This document shows positions 12,653-20,735 of a stretch of 36,455 nt of DNA, piece by piece. Numbering within the stretch: the first letter of the stretch is position 1; every line of letters starts with the position of its first letter. The notes under the pieces are model-generated. The model made no database searches, was not told the origin of the DNA, and was given only the letters and a program-made list of their open reading frames with translations. Source of the DNA: a virus; IMG/VR virus record IMGVR_UViG_3300042691_023891, positions 1 through 36,455 of that record. One strand, 5' to 3'. Position numbers and translations under genes: made by a program.

Positions 12653-14251
12653 CTATTGCCTCTGGAAAGACGAAAGCGGGGGTCGGCCTGTGGCAGATGC
12701 CGGCGGGGCCGGGCGGACGTCGGGCGGCTGCGGCGGCTCAAAATTCTGATCAAACCGCCCGAAGTTCCCGCTGACGATTTCCTGCAAGCGCCGGGCTGCC
12801 TGCTGCTCGCGCACGGACACGGCATCAAGCGCGCGCCGGATCAACCGCTCACGGCTTTCCCGGCTCATGTTGGCGCTGGCCTGCATTTCAAGCAGGATCT
12901 GCCGCTCACCTTCCGTCGGATTGCCGCCGAATATCACGCGAAGCTGCGACAACGCCTGTTCCGTCATGATGCTATCAAATTCGCGCGTTGCGGCGCCGCT
13001 GCGGCTGTCAAAGCCGGTCATGGACGCCGCCGCCCCGCGCGTCTGAGCCATCGGGCCTGCATATGCCTGCGGGCTCAACTCAAGCGCGCGGGTAAGGGCG
13101 CCTTGCGCGGCGCGGGCGCCATTAAGTGCGTTCTCCGTCTCTTCCCGCAGGTTAACCTCGGTCGGCGTCATGCGGCGGCCCTCGCGCTGCTCACGGGCCG
13201 CCTGTTCCCTTGCTATGCGGGCTTCTTCGGCCTGCCGCTCACGCCATGCGCGATCCTCGGCCGCCTGGCGTTCCCGCCAAGTCTGATCATCGCGGCGCTG
13301 CTGCTGCGCCTGCTGTTGCGTGGCAAACTGCGCCGCTAGCGGGGCGATGCTCGCCATGGTCGGGTTGTTCTGCCCAAGCGCCGCCGACGCCAAGGCCAAC
13401 CCCTGCCAGTTCGGCACGTTGCCGGCCGAACCGGCCGCGCTGCCGCCCGGCATCCATCGCTCGACGTTCTGGGCGTAGTTTGGATCGCCGCCGCCGTTGT
13501 AGGTGCGCAGCGCGTTGGCCCGGAACGTCGGATCGTTCCAATCGCCTTGTCCTGCCCGCGCGCGGAGATACTGAGCGCCAAAGCGGATATTGGCGCCGGG
13601 ATCGCGCAGGGTCTCGGGGTCAACGCTCGGCAGCCCAAAGCCGGGCTGGCGCGCGGTGGACGGCTTGATCTGCATTACGCCGATCTCGCCGGCCGCCCCG
13701 ACTGCATCGGGCCGGAAGTTGCTTTCCTGCCGCGCCTGCGCGACCAGCACCGGCACCGGGATGCCCGTCTCTTCGGACGCGCGCTGGAAATGCGGCATCA
13801 GGTCCGGCGGCGGCAGGACTTCGGCCGTTACTGGCTCAGGGCGCGGCGCGGGACCTGATGGCGCGGCGTCGTTGGGCGCGGCAAGCATGGCAGGCGCAGT
13901 CCCGCCGGACGGCGCGCCCGGCAGGTTAATGCCCATGCCGGCCAGAAGCTGCCGCGTGCTTTCCTGCTGCTGCTGATCGCGCCGCGTTTGGTAGTCGCGG
14001 ATTTGGGCCAACCCTTCGGTGCGCCGCGTCTCGTCCTCCCGGTCTGCCTGATCCTGCATCCGGGCGCCGGTCCATGCGTCAAGGCCCTGCGACAGCGCAT
14101 AGGCCAGCGCCCCGGCGGTGTTGTTGAGCGGCCCGGCGGGCGGGCTGCCTGCCATGAGACGCGCTGCCACGGCGCGGCGGCCGTCCTGTCGCCCGCCGCG
14201 CTGGCCCAACTGGCCAAGCAGGGCTTGCGCCATCAAGTCAGAGGTGGCCAT
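12653..14251 (-). CDS. Ejection protein with lytic transglycosylase (SLT) domain, 532 aa
   Basis: Residues 150-260 carry a soluble-lytic-transglycosylase domain: HFQRASEETGIPVPVL, the catalytic Glu176 in ARQESNF, then GEIGVMQIKPSTAR and the closing TYNGGGDPNYA. Such domains cleave peptidoglycan between MurNAc and GlcNAc, in virions to open a path for DNA. The N-terminal 145 residues are Gln/Ala/Pro-rich. The C-terminal half has a long charged coiled coil (RERQAAEDRAWRERQAEEA). The size and domain order identify a virion-associated protein rather than a free endolysin. It is the only peptidoglycan-cutting domain I find in the window. Confidence 0.88.
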   Translation of the reverse strand: MATSDLMAQALLGQLGQRGGRQDGRRAVAARLMAGSPPAGPLNNTAGALAYALSQGLDAWTGARMQDQADREDETRRTEGLAQIRDYQTRRDQQQQESTRQLLAGMGINLPGAPSGGTAPAMLAAPNDAAPSGPAPRPEPVTAEVLPPPDLMPHFQRASEETGIPVPVLVAQARQESNFRPDAVGAAGEIGVMQIKPSTARQPGFGLPSVDPETLRDPGANIRFGAQYLRARAGQGDWNDPTFRANALRTYNGGGDPNYAQNVERWMPGGSAAGSAGNVPNWQGLALASAALGQNNPTMASIAPLAAQFATQQQAQQQRRDDQTWRERQAAEDRAWRERQAEEARIAREQAAREQREGRRMTPTEVNLREETENALNGARAAQGALTRALELSPQAYAGPMAQTRGAAASMTGFDSRSGAATREFDSIMTEQALSQLRVIFGGNPTEGERQILLEMQASANMSRESRERLIRRALDAVSVREQQAARRLQEIVSGNFGRFDQNFEPPQPPDVRPAPPASATGRPPLSSFQRQ

Positions 14252-14293
14252 TCAGGCGCCCCTTGCATTAGGGTGGAAGGATAGGAGGTCGGA

Positions 14294-14494
14294 ATGAGGA
14301 TTGTTGCGCTTCTGGCGCTAGCCATGCTCACGGGGTGCGCCCGGCAGCCCGCCGAGACTGCGGCTGCGGATATTTGCGCCAGCCAAGGCCATGCAGCCGG
14401 ATCGCCGGCTTTCCATTCGTGCTGGAATGCCGTGTATCCAGCCATCATGGCGGACCGTAGCCGCCGCGCCGCTGCTCTCGTCGCCGCGCCTTAG
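14294..14494 (+). CDS. Small lipoprotein on the strand opposite the late genes, 66 aa
   Basis: GGAGG lies five bases before the ATG. The product has a classic lipoprotein signal peptide (MRIVALLALAMLTGC) with lipobox LTGC, Cys15 being the lipidated residue. A short mature part follows with Cys28 and Cys43 fourteen residues apart in a C-x3-G-x3-GS-x2-F-x2-C pattern, probably one disulphide. It is transcribed against the late operon, between two ejection-protein genes. It ends stop-to-stop with the next gene, overlapping it by 4 bp. It looks like a lysogenic-conversion (moron) gene, or an outer-membrane lipoprotein that affects superinfection. This role is inferred. Confidence 0.7.
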   Translation: MRIVALLALAMLTGCARQPAETAAADICASQGHAAGSPAFHSCWNAVYPAIMADRSRRAAALVAAP

Positions 14495-15546
14495 CGCCCG
14501 CCGAAATAAGAACCGCCGGCACGGGCCGCGCTGCCGAGCAGGCTAGCCAACGCTTGGTTGTTGGCCTGCTGGTTCTGTAGCTTTGACTGGTAATTGCTGT
14601 TGATCATCCCAGCGAGGTCCGGCGCATTCACCCCCACCGGCTGCATCGGCACCGCCTGCGGCATCTGCATGCCCGGCCCAAGCTCGAACAGCGTGGCGAT
14701 TTCGTTGATCGGCTGCGCGCGCAACTGCATCCGCTCGGCAAGCTGCGCCTGCCGCGTCTGGTTCCCAAACGTCGCATCCTGCGCCCGCTGGCCGAAAATT
14801 TGCCCATGCGCGGCATTGGTGAACAGGCCGGCGTTGCGCGCCTCGCCTAGCAGCCGCGACTGCTCCGCGCCGCCCTGCGCCGTGATTGCCAGCCGCGCAT
14901 CGTTCAAGGAGCGATTGGCTTCGTCTGCCGCAGCACGATACGCTTCAGTGCCGGGCTGGAAGCCCTGCGACAAAAGACGCGCCTCCAACGCTTCGCGCTG
15001 CCGCTCGAACTGCGGGTTGAGCCGGTCAAACATGGCTTGCTCGACGCGTTGCCGATCCGCGCTAAAACCATCGGCCGGCGCGTAATTGCTCACCACGCCC
15101 TCGCCCGCGCCTGGCAGGCTGGTGCGCCAGTCTGCCATGCCGTCTGTCGTTAACGGCGTGTCGAGCATCGTTTGAACGCGCGGAATCTGCGACAGCGCGA
15201 GATCGTTAAATTGCGTGTCGAGCCTGACGCCCTGGTCGTAGAGGTTCCGCTGCTCCGGGCTCAGTTCAACGCGCGTTTCCCAACGGTCTTTGTGGGGATT
15301 GACCCGCTCGAAATACTGCCGCATGCCCTCCACGTCGAAGCCGTCCGGGTTGCTTGCGGCGTGCTGCGCCATCTGCTCGTCAACCCAGCGCGGGTTGATC
15401 TGCCGCTGCGTGACGTTGCCGAAGGGCGTGAGCGTGTCGCCACGGTTCAGGTTGGCCTGTAGCCGCGCCGTGTCGGCGTTGACTTGGCCTTGCGCCTGCG
15501 CCGTCGCGTAAGGGTCGGGCGCAGACGGCCCGCGCTTGCTGCCCAT
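14491..15546 (-). CDS. Probable ejection or internal virion protein, 351 aa
   Basis: The opening MGSKRGPSAPDPYATAQAQG followed by VNADTARLQANLNRGDTLTPFGNVTQRQ is of a kind I associate with podovirus virion proteins near the ejection genes. The middle is helical and Gln/Arg-rich (FERQREALEARLLSQGFQPG, AADEANRSLNDARL). The C-terminus turns to Gln/Asn/Gly with ANNQALASLLGSAARAGG, possibly a membrane-active tail. No enzymatic motif. It starts directly after the stop of the GNAT gene. Confidence 0.65.
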   Translation of the reverse strand: MGSKRGPSAPDPYATAQAQGQVNADTARLQANLNRGDTLTPFGNVTQRQINPRWVDEQMAQHAASNPDGFDVEGMRQYFERVNPHKDRWETRVELSPEQRNLYDQGVRLDTQFNDLALSQIPRVQTMLDTPLTTDGMADWRTSLPGAGEGVVSNYAPADGFSADRQRVEQAMFDRLNPQFERQREALEARLLSQGFQPGTEAYRAAADEANRSLNDARLAITAQGGAEQSRLLGEARNAGLFTNAAHGQIFGQRAQDATFGNQTRQAQLAERMQLRAQPINEIATLFELGPGMQMPQAVPMQPVGVNAPDLAGMINSNYQSKLQNQQANNQALASLLGSAARAGGSYFGGR

Positions 15547-16038
15547 CTAGTGGAGCCCTCCATACCTGCGCGCGTAGTCCCGCGCGAACATGCGATGCAC
15601 AACGGCGTGCTGCTTGCGGCCGAACTGGTGCGCCAGCACCGCTTCCTGCGTGAAGCCGGCGCGCACGACGAACCGGCACGCGTGCGGGTTGTCGCTCGCG
15701 CACACGGCTATCACCTTGCGGCACGGCGGCGCGCTCGGATCCAGCTTGCCGAGGAACGGCACGCCAAGCAGCGCGGCCAGCACCTGCCGCGATGCCCATC
15801 GCGGGGTGTCGGCGGCAATGGACATCTGCACCACGCCGTGATGCGGCTGCCAGTCGTGATAGACGCACACGGCCACAAGACCGATTTTTTTGTCGGAGAT
15901 CGGCCGCACCACGCCGACAGCCCAGCACGGGCCGAAGCCGCCGCCGGCCATCTGCGGGATACGCGCGGCAGCCCATGCGGCAAGGTGGTCTGTGCATTCC
16001 GGGCCGTGGATCAGCGGGAGCGACGGCGGGAAAATCAC
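15547..16038 (-). CDS. GNAT-like acetyltransferase, phage virion-region type, 163 aa
   Basis: The centre reads GLVAVCVYHDWQ, then MSIAADTPRWASRQVLAALL, the strand-loop-helix of the acetyl-CoA site. It continues to KVIAVCASDNPHACRFVVRAGF, the conserved ending of the GNAT fold (N-x-x-A-x-x-F-x-x-x-x-GF), and a final HRMFARDYARR. Proteins of this form are common among tail or ejection genes of podoviruses, and their acceptor is unknown. The pyrophosphate loop (R/Q-x-x-G-x-G/A) is not obvious, so catalytic activity is uncertain. ATGA-coupled to the ART-like fragment. Confidence 0.72.
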   Translation of the reverse strand: MIFPPSLPLIHGPECTDHLAAWAAARIPQMAGGGFGPCWAVGVVRPISDKKIGLVAVCVYHDWQPHHGVVQMSIAADTPRWASRQVLAALLGVPFLGKLDPSAPPCRKVIAVCASDNPHACRFVVRAGFTQEAVLAHQFGRKQHAVVHRMFARDYARRYGGLH

Positions 16039-16295
16039 TGCGTCGCCTCGGCTTGCGTAGCGCCCGCGCCAAGCGACAGGCCGAACCCTGCCCAGCCATA
16101 CTTGCGCAGGATCTCGATAAGGCTGTCGTCGAACATGACGTAATTGCGGGAGCCCTCGCCGGCTGCGCGGCTGCCTTGGTCAAGGTAGCGGATGCCGGGG
16201 ATGCCGGCGTCGCGAAGAAGCGCCGTGGCTTGCGCGCCAGTCCGGCCCGGCGCAAAGCCGCCAGCCGCCGCAAGCCTCTGCATCCTGTCGCTCAC
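16035..16295 (-). CDS. Stand-alone fragment resembling an ADP-ribosyltransferase-type phage domain, 86 aa
   Basis: The GTG at 16295 overlaps the stop of the gp10-like gene (GTGA). Residues 27-66 read DAGIPGIRYLDQGSRAAGEG, then SRNYVMFDDSLIEILRKYG. I recall this string as the C-terminal end of ART-like or large polyvalent domains in phage and prophage polyproteins, where the FDD segment closes the fold. Here only that end is present, as a free gene. It may be a relic, a cut-down partner for the GNAT protein beside it, or a small virion component. The final 15 residues are Gly/Ala-rich. Confidence 0.55.
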   Translation of the reverse strand: MSDRMQRLAAAGGFAPGRTGAQATALLRDAGIPGIRYLDQGSRAAGEGSRNYVMFDDSLIEILRKYGWAGFGLSLGAGATQAEATQ

Positions 16296-17890
16296 CGCGT
16301 CGGTCCGCCCGTCTGGTAAACCAGATTGCTTCCCAACCACGCCGGCCGCCCGTTGCCGCCGATACCGCGCATGCGCAACGCGAACGCCTGCCCGATGCCG
16401 GTTGCCCCGCGCCACGGCATCGTCACGCCGCCCTCGCCGCCGCCAAAGATCGAGACATCAAACGTGCCCACGTCGAACACGCCGATTGCCGAACCGCCCA
16501 CGTAGGCCGGCAGCGCGGGCGCCGTCGCCGTCGCGCCAAGCGCCACCATCTGCGCAGTCGGCACGGTCCAATCCGGCAGCGCCGCCACGCTGAATTCCGA
16601 GCCCTGCGCGTCGCGCAGGATCGGTTGCGCCTGCGTCGCCTGCTTCCACCGCCCCGGCCCGCGCAGCGCGTTGAAGGCGGTCATGGCCTCGAACCGCACG
16701 CCGCTACCGGCGTCGCTGTTGCTCTCGCCATACCGCATCACGCGGCCGGCGCTGGTGATGTCGCCGAAGTAGATCCCGCCGCCCAACGCCTCGCACCACA
16801 CGGCAGCCGGCGCGCCAGCCCAGCGCGAAACCGCGCCATTCTCGCTAATCACGATCTGCTGCGCCGCCGTCGCGCTCCATGGCGTGTTGATCGCCACAAG
16901 CCCATAGCGGGCCATTCCGCACATGCCCCAGCCGGAAGAACTGCGGCGCTCGGATGCCAGTGCGCGCCAGGTCGGTTCGATGTTCCGGGTTAGCGCGTAT
17001 TTCTCCATCGCATGATCGGTCGTCATGCCGGAGCGGAACGCCGAAAGCGGGATGACGCCCTGATCGCTCAGGTAGAGCGCATCGCCGCCCCATCGCATCA
17101 CGCAGCGGTGCGGCGCGCCAAGCGGGCGGGGCAGTTCCCACCGCCCGACAAGCGCCCATGTCGTCGCGCTTGACGGGTCGGTGCCGGCGTAAACGATGGC
17201 CTCGCCCTCGGACGTGATGAATACGGCCAGATCGTCCGGCCCGTCGCCGTTGTCGCCGGAAAGCGTCGCAAACGCGACCACGCTACCGCCGCGCCGGGCG
17301 ATGCCTTGAAACGGGAACTCCGTGAACGCGCCGGCAATCGCGCCAGCACCGCCGTAGTAGAACGACAGCCGCCCGGACGTGCCGGCGAACATGCGGCCCT
17401 TGAACGAACCGGCCCATATCGTGCGGCCGGTCAGGCCGGTTGCGCTCCACGTCGCCCATGTCGAGCCGTCGTAGGTGCGCTCCGTGTTGGTGCCGTTCCA
17501 TGCGAACAGGAAATTCCCGCCGCTGGCCGCAAAGTTGATGCTGTCCCAACGCGCGCTGGTCAACGTGCTCACCGCCGCAGCGCCAACAGCGCCCGCGCTC
17601 GTGCATTCGTAGATCGCCGTTCCCGCGCTCGCGAACAGTTTTTCGCTCGATCCTGCGCCAGTCCACGGCAACAGCCCGTCCACCCGCGCGCCGAGGCCGG
17701 TTGCGTGCGACGCCCACCCGCGCCGCTGCCGCGTGTCGCCGCCCTCGGTCACAACGTTGTCGTAGATCAGCGCATAGCCCGGCTTCATGCTGGCCACCGG
17801 CTCGCGCGTATTCCAGCCGAGCACGGGCGCAGGATACGCTGCCGGGATGCCGGTCCCCGGAGCGGCGGAGCGGCGGGGCAAGCCGATCAC
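16292..17890 (-). CDS. P22 gp10-like tail / packaged-DNA stabilisation protein, 532 aa
   Basis: The N-terminal LGWNTREPVASMKPGYALIY, followed by NVVTEGGDTRQRRGW, matches the opening of the gp10-like family. The body is rich in short aromatic beta repeats (FAWNGTNTERTYDGSTWATW, FKGRMFAGTSGRLSFYYG, RWGGDALYLSDQGVIPLS) expected for a beta-propeller or beta-barrel. In P22 gp10 sits under the connector and closes the tail after DNA packaging. The position directly after the connector gene agrees. The start is a GTG overlapping the previous stop. Confidence 0.8.
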   Translation of the reverse strand: MIGLPRRSAAPGTGIPAAYPAPVLGWNTREPVASMKPGYALIYDNVVTEGGDTRQRRGWASHATGLGARVDGLLPWTGAGSSEKLFASAGTAIYECTSAGAVGAAAVSTLTSARWDSINFAASGGNFLFAWNGTNTERTYDGSTWATWSATGLTGRTIWAGSFKGRMFAGTSGRLSFYYGGAGAIAGAFTEFPFQGIARRGGSVVAFATLSGDNGDGPDDLAVFITSEGEAIVYAGTDPSSATTWALVGRWELPRPLGAPHRCVMRWGGDALYLSDQGVIPLSAFRSGMTTDHAMEKYALTRNIEPTWRALASERRSSSGWGMCGMARYGLVAINTPWSATAAQQIVISENGAVSRWAGAPAAVWCEALGGGIYFGDITSAGRVMRYGESNSDAGSGVRFEAMTAFNALRGPGRWKQATQAQPILRDAQGSEFSVAALPDWTVPTAQMVALGATATAPALPAYVGGSAIGVFDVGTFDVSIFGGGEGGVTMPWRGATGIGQAFALRMRGIGGNGRPAWLGSNLVYQTGGPTR

Positions 17891-18600
17891 AGCGACCAGC
17901 TACCGTCCGCAATGCCGGGCACGCGCGGGTTAAGCCCGCGACGCGCGCCGCCCATGTTGATCGTCCGCTTGCCGCCATCACGCCCAAGCGCCGCCGCGAC
18001 CTGCTCGTTGTATTCCGCAAGCTCGTCCGCAAACGGCATCCGGCGCGACTTGAGCCAGCGCCAGATGATGCCCTTCGTGATCAGTTCCTCGTCAAGCACG
18101 GTGCTGTCGGTGTCGGTCGCCCATGCCGTGGCGTCGCCCGTGCCGTCGTTGTCCGCGTCCACCCAATAGGAGGACACGTATTCAAACTTCACCGTCTCGT
18201 CTGCCGGCGGGTTCGGGATGATCAGGAACGCGTTGCCCCGGATGCGGAAATGCAGGTCAGGCGGCCCGACCACGCTGGCGGAGAGCTGCTGCCATTCCTC
18301 GGCCGTCAGCGGGCCAACGATCTCTTCCCGCTGCGTGTAGTTCCACACCGTGCCGGGAAGCAGCCGGTCGAAGTCCGTCGGCACGCCGCCCGTCTGTTCG
18401 GTCTGCGCGACCGTCGTAAACGAGTGCTCCCGGACAAGCCGCTGCCATGCGCCGCGCTTGGCCAGTTCGCGCCCCTCCTGCGTGGCAAGCGCGCGCATGA
18501 CGGCAACGCTTGCGTCGCTGCTGGTCATCACCGCCGACGGGACGCTATCGCCCATGCCGAGCCGCGCCCATGCGTCGCGAACGATGGTCAGCAGCGACAT
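17887..18600 (-). CDS. Head-tail connector (gp4 / tail-tubular-A type), 237 aa
   Basis: Begins MSLLTIVRDAWARLGMG, the usual opening of podovirus connector proteins. It has a helical N-terminus (ATQEGRELAKRGAWQRLVRE) and a beta-rich middle (TVWNYTQREEIVGPL, DLHFRIRGNAFLIIPNPP, VKFEYVSSYWV). Two C-terminal helices (ELITKGIIWRWLKSRRMPF, ADELAEYNEQVAAAL) follow. Such proteins form the ring below the portal, to which the gp10-like protein binds. Gene order (connector, then gp10-like) supports it. The gene follows the 189-aa head protein after three bases. Confidence 0.75.
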   Translation of the reverse strand: MSLLTIVRDAWARLGMGDSVPSAVMTSSDASVAVMRALATQEGRELAKRGAWQRLVREHSFTTVAQTEQTGGVPTDFDRLLPGTVWNYTQREEIVGPLTAEEWQQLSASVVGPPDLHFRIRGNAFLIIPNPPADETVKFEYVSSYWVDADNDGTGDATAWATDTDSTVLDEELITKGIIWRWLKSRRMPFADELAEYNEQVAAALGRDGGKRTINMGGARRGLNPRVPGIADGSWSL

Positions 18601-18603
18601 GGC

Positions 18604-19173
18604 TTAGGCAGCCTCCCCCATCGCCTCGGCCTTCGTCCGGCGTCGCCGGCCAGCCTCAGACGCCATCGCGTCGGCGGTCGCCATCGCCTCGGCCTTCTCG
18701 GCCTGTAGCTGCTCAACAGCCGCGCGCAGCGCCGCCAGTTCCTCGGCAACCGGGGCCTGGTTCTTCTGCACGTCCACATACGCCCGCGCGCGCTGCTGCA
18801 AGCCGCGCAGGCCGGGAATGCCCGTCCGCGCGATCTGCGCATCTTCCATCGCGGCGAAGTCCTCGGCGCTCTGAATGCGCACGCCCTTCAGGGCCTCGAT
18901 AACCTCCGGCGTCATGAACGACAGCGCGGCGAGCGGCGTGCCGATGACCTCGGCGTCCTGCCCCTTCTTCCACGCCTCGTAATAGCGTTCCAGCACCTGC
19001 CAGACGCTCGCATCCTTCATCGCGCGCGACACCTTGTCGGCCGTGGTCGGCGCGTGGTGGTCGCCCTTCTTCACCCACTCCACCCACTCCTCGGCCGCAT
19101 GCTCGCCGTTCGGAAGCGGCTTGTATGCGATCCAGAACTTAGTCGGCCTGATGGGGGCAATCTGGTCGTCCAT
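18604..19173 (-). CDS. Head-region protein of 189 aa with coiled-coil end, unknown
   Basis: CAGGAG precedes the ATG. Residues 1-60 contain many Trp and Lys (KFWIAYKPLPNG, AAEEWVEWVKKGDHHAP). Residues 60-110 are helical (SVWQVLERYYEAWKKGQ). The last 60 are a predicted coiled coil with Ala/Glu repeats (EELAALRAAVEQLQAEKAEA) and a basic GRRRRTK near the end. It is the first gene after the UUCG terminator, so its expression depends on read-through or on its own start. Role unknown. Confidence 0.65.
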   Translation of the reverse strand: MDDQIAPIRPTKFWIAYKPLPNGEHAAEEWVEWVKKGDHHAPTTADKVSRAMKDASVWQVLERYYEAWKKGQDAEVIGTPLAALSFMTPEVIEALKGVRIQSAEDFAAMEDAQIARTGIPGLRGLQQRARAYVDVQKNQAPVAEELAALRAAVEQLQAEKAEAMATADAMASEAGRRRRTKAEAMGEAA

Positions 19174-19184
19174 GTGATCTCCTG

Positions 19185-19217
19185 AAAAAAGAAGGGCGAG
19201 GCCCGAAGGCCCCGCCC
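19185..19217 (-). terminator. Strong UUCG-loop terminator after the capsid/decoration genes
   Basis: On the minus strand GGGCGGGGCC, loop TTCG, GGCCTCGCCC (ten pairs, one of them G-T), then TTCTTTTTT. It lies 10 bases after the stop of the 163-aa gene and before the connector region. It would reduce transcription of tail genes relative to capsid genes. Confidence 0.92.
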
Positions 19218-19226
19218 CGTTGTGGC

Positions 19227-19718
19227 TTACGCCGCAAGCCCGTCGTCCATGAACGGCCGCGCGATCTCGAACTCAGCGAGACTGGCCGAAGGCGTGCCGA
19301 TAGCGGACGCGCCCTTGGCATTCTTCACGCGGTCGCCCGCAACCACCTGGTCGTCAACGCTGCCGGCGGTCCCCGTCGCGTAGACGTTCGCGTTGTCCGC
19401 GAAGCCGGACAGCACCGCGCCGACCGCCTTGCCCTGAATCTGATACCAGCCGTATTGGCTGGCCACGTTCGCGGACATGGCGACGGCCACGGGACCAATG
19501 GCGTTGGCCGCCAGAAGCGTCGTGCTGCCGTCGTCGCTGTTGTATGTCACCCACGAGCCGACCGCCGTCGAAGCGACGCCGGCCAGATAGATGAACTCGC
19601 CCGCGCCGTAGGTCGGGTCAGTGGCGCGGAGGATGGTGCCGAGCGGGTGCTGCTGCGCCGTCTCGGTGTTCTCAATCGGCTGCACGCCGATCTGCGCAAC
19701 GTCGATCACGTAAGGCAT
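19227..19718 (-). CDS. Capsid-associated (decoration-like) protein, 163 aa
   Basis: Placed directly after the major capsid gene and before a terminator, as decoration or head-fibre proteins often are. The sequence is beta-rich and has no charge clusters: GTILRATDPTYGAGEFIYLA, GSWVTYNSDDGSTTLL, ANAIGPVAVAMSANVASQYGW. It ends in AEFEIARPFMDDGLAA. Repeated short strands rich in Ala, Gly and Thr suggest a small barrel. I cannot name a family, but the context with the capsid is strong. Confidence 0.68.
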   Translation of the reverse strand: MPYVIDVAQIGVQPIENTETAQQHPLGTILRATDPTYGAGEFIYLAGVASTAVGSWVTYNSDDGSTTLLAANAIGPVAVAMSANVASQYGWYQIQGKAVGAVLSGFADNANVYATGTAGSVDDQVVAGDRVKNAKGASAIGTPSASLAEFEIARPFMDDGLAA

Positions 19719-19742
19719 TGTGTGTATCCCTTCTCCTGCGCC

Positions 19743-20708
19743 TTACGAGGCGTCGATCATGATGCCCTGGAGGGAGCGATTGCTGCATACAATCTGCCCC
19801 TGCCAGAGAACCGGGATGACCACCGCGTCCTGGTTCACGCTCATCTTCTCGTCAAGCGTCGTCCAGTTGGCGTCGCGATGCACGCACAGTTCCAGGTATT
19901 CGGTGTTCAGGAAGTATGCGCGTTCCGCCGTGGTGCTGAAGTTGGTGTTGCTGTCGAAGATCACGTCAGCGGTGACGTATTTAAGCGACTGGAAGCCAGC
20001 CGTTGCGCTGTCAGCCGACGCATACCGCTGGAGGTCCTGGAGGGACGCCCAGTAGGCGCTGAAAAAGTCGTGCGACATCACCACGAGGTCGGGCTTGTCC
20101 GAACCACGGTTCAGGCTGAGCCAGAGCGCGTTCATGTCGTCCTTGATCGTGCTCTTGGTCCAGGTGCCGGTGCCGCTCAGTTCGCGGAACTGGTTGCGCC
20201 AGAACGTGTAGGTGGCGCTGTTGATGCCGCCCACCGTGCCCTGGCCGTTGGTCTGGATGATGTGCGCCAGGCCGCCCATCTGGTTGGACAGCGCGCCGGA
20301 CGAATACAGGTCCACAGACATGTTGTTCGCCGCCGTGCGAAGCGCGTTGCGCGTCCGCTGCTCGGCCAGATCCATGATCTGGTTCGCGCCGGAGTTGTTG
20401 CGCAGTTCGCGACCGCTGGCGGTGATGTTCACGGCCGCCTGCACCCAGTCATACTTGGCAGCCGACAGCACGTCGGAAGCCGCGATGTTGAGGGGGTCGT
20501 AGCCGCTGAACCGCTGGTAGGTGCCGTTCTGCGCATAGTCGAGCGGGCGCACGATCTCGTAACCGCCGGAGATCTTCTTGATCTTCCCGCGCTTGACGAG
20601 GCGGTTGTAAAGCGCGTTGTGCGCCGAGACGTTATCCGCGACCTCGTTCGGATGCTCGCGGAGGGTGGTTGTTACCATCTCGGTGAAGACGGAGTTCGGG
20701 GAGGGCAT
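19743..20708 (-). CDS. Major capsid protein, 321 aa
   Basis: The ATG at 20708 has AAGGAGAG seven bases upstream; a GTG two codons earlier sits too close to that site. Features of HK97-fold capsid proteins are visible. There is an N-terminal helix (SVFTEMVTTTLREHPNEVAD) and the spine segment ALYNRLVKRGKIKKISGG. The P-domain pattern follows (YDWVQAAVNITASGRELRNN), with an A-domain ending VIPVLWQGQIVCSNRSLQG. Position between scaffold and decoration genes agrees. No delta domain is present upstream, so the separate 356-aa scaffold is needed. Confidence 0.88.
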   Translation of the reverse strand: MPSPNSVFTEMVTTTLREHPNEVADNVSAHNALYNRLVKRGKIKKISGGYEIVRPLDYAQNGTYQRFSGYDPLNIAASDVLSAAKYDWVQAAVNITASGRELRNNSGANQIMDLAEQRTRNALRTAANNMSVDLYSSGALSNQMGGLAHIIQTNGQGTVGGINSATYTFWRNQFRELSGTGTWTKSTIKDDMNALWLSLNRGSDKPDLVVMSHDFFSAYWASLQDLQRYASADSATAGFQSLKYVTADVIFDSNTNFSTTAERAYFLNTEYLELCVHRDANWTTLDEKMSVNQDAVVIPVLWQGQIVCSNRSLQGIMIDAS

Positions 20709-20735
20709 TGCCACTCTCCTTCGGTGCGGGGTTGG

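Noticed and set aside
11609-13339. Long plus-strand reading frame of 576 codons
   Set aside because: It lies antisense to two well-supported ejection genes. Its composition is Arg/Pro-rich, as expected from reading GC-rich genes backwards.
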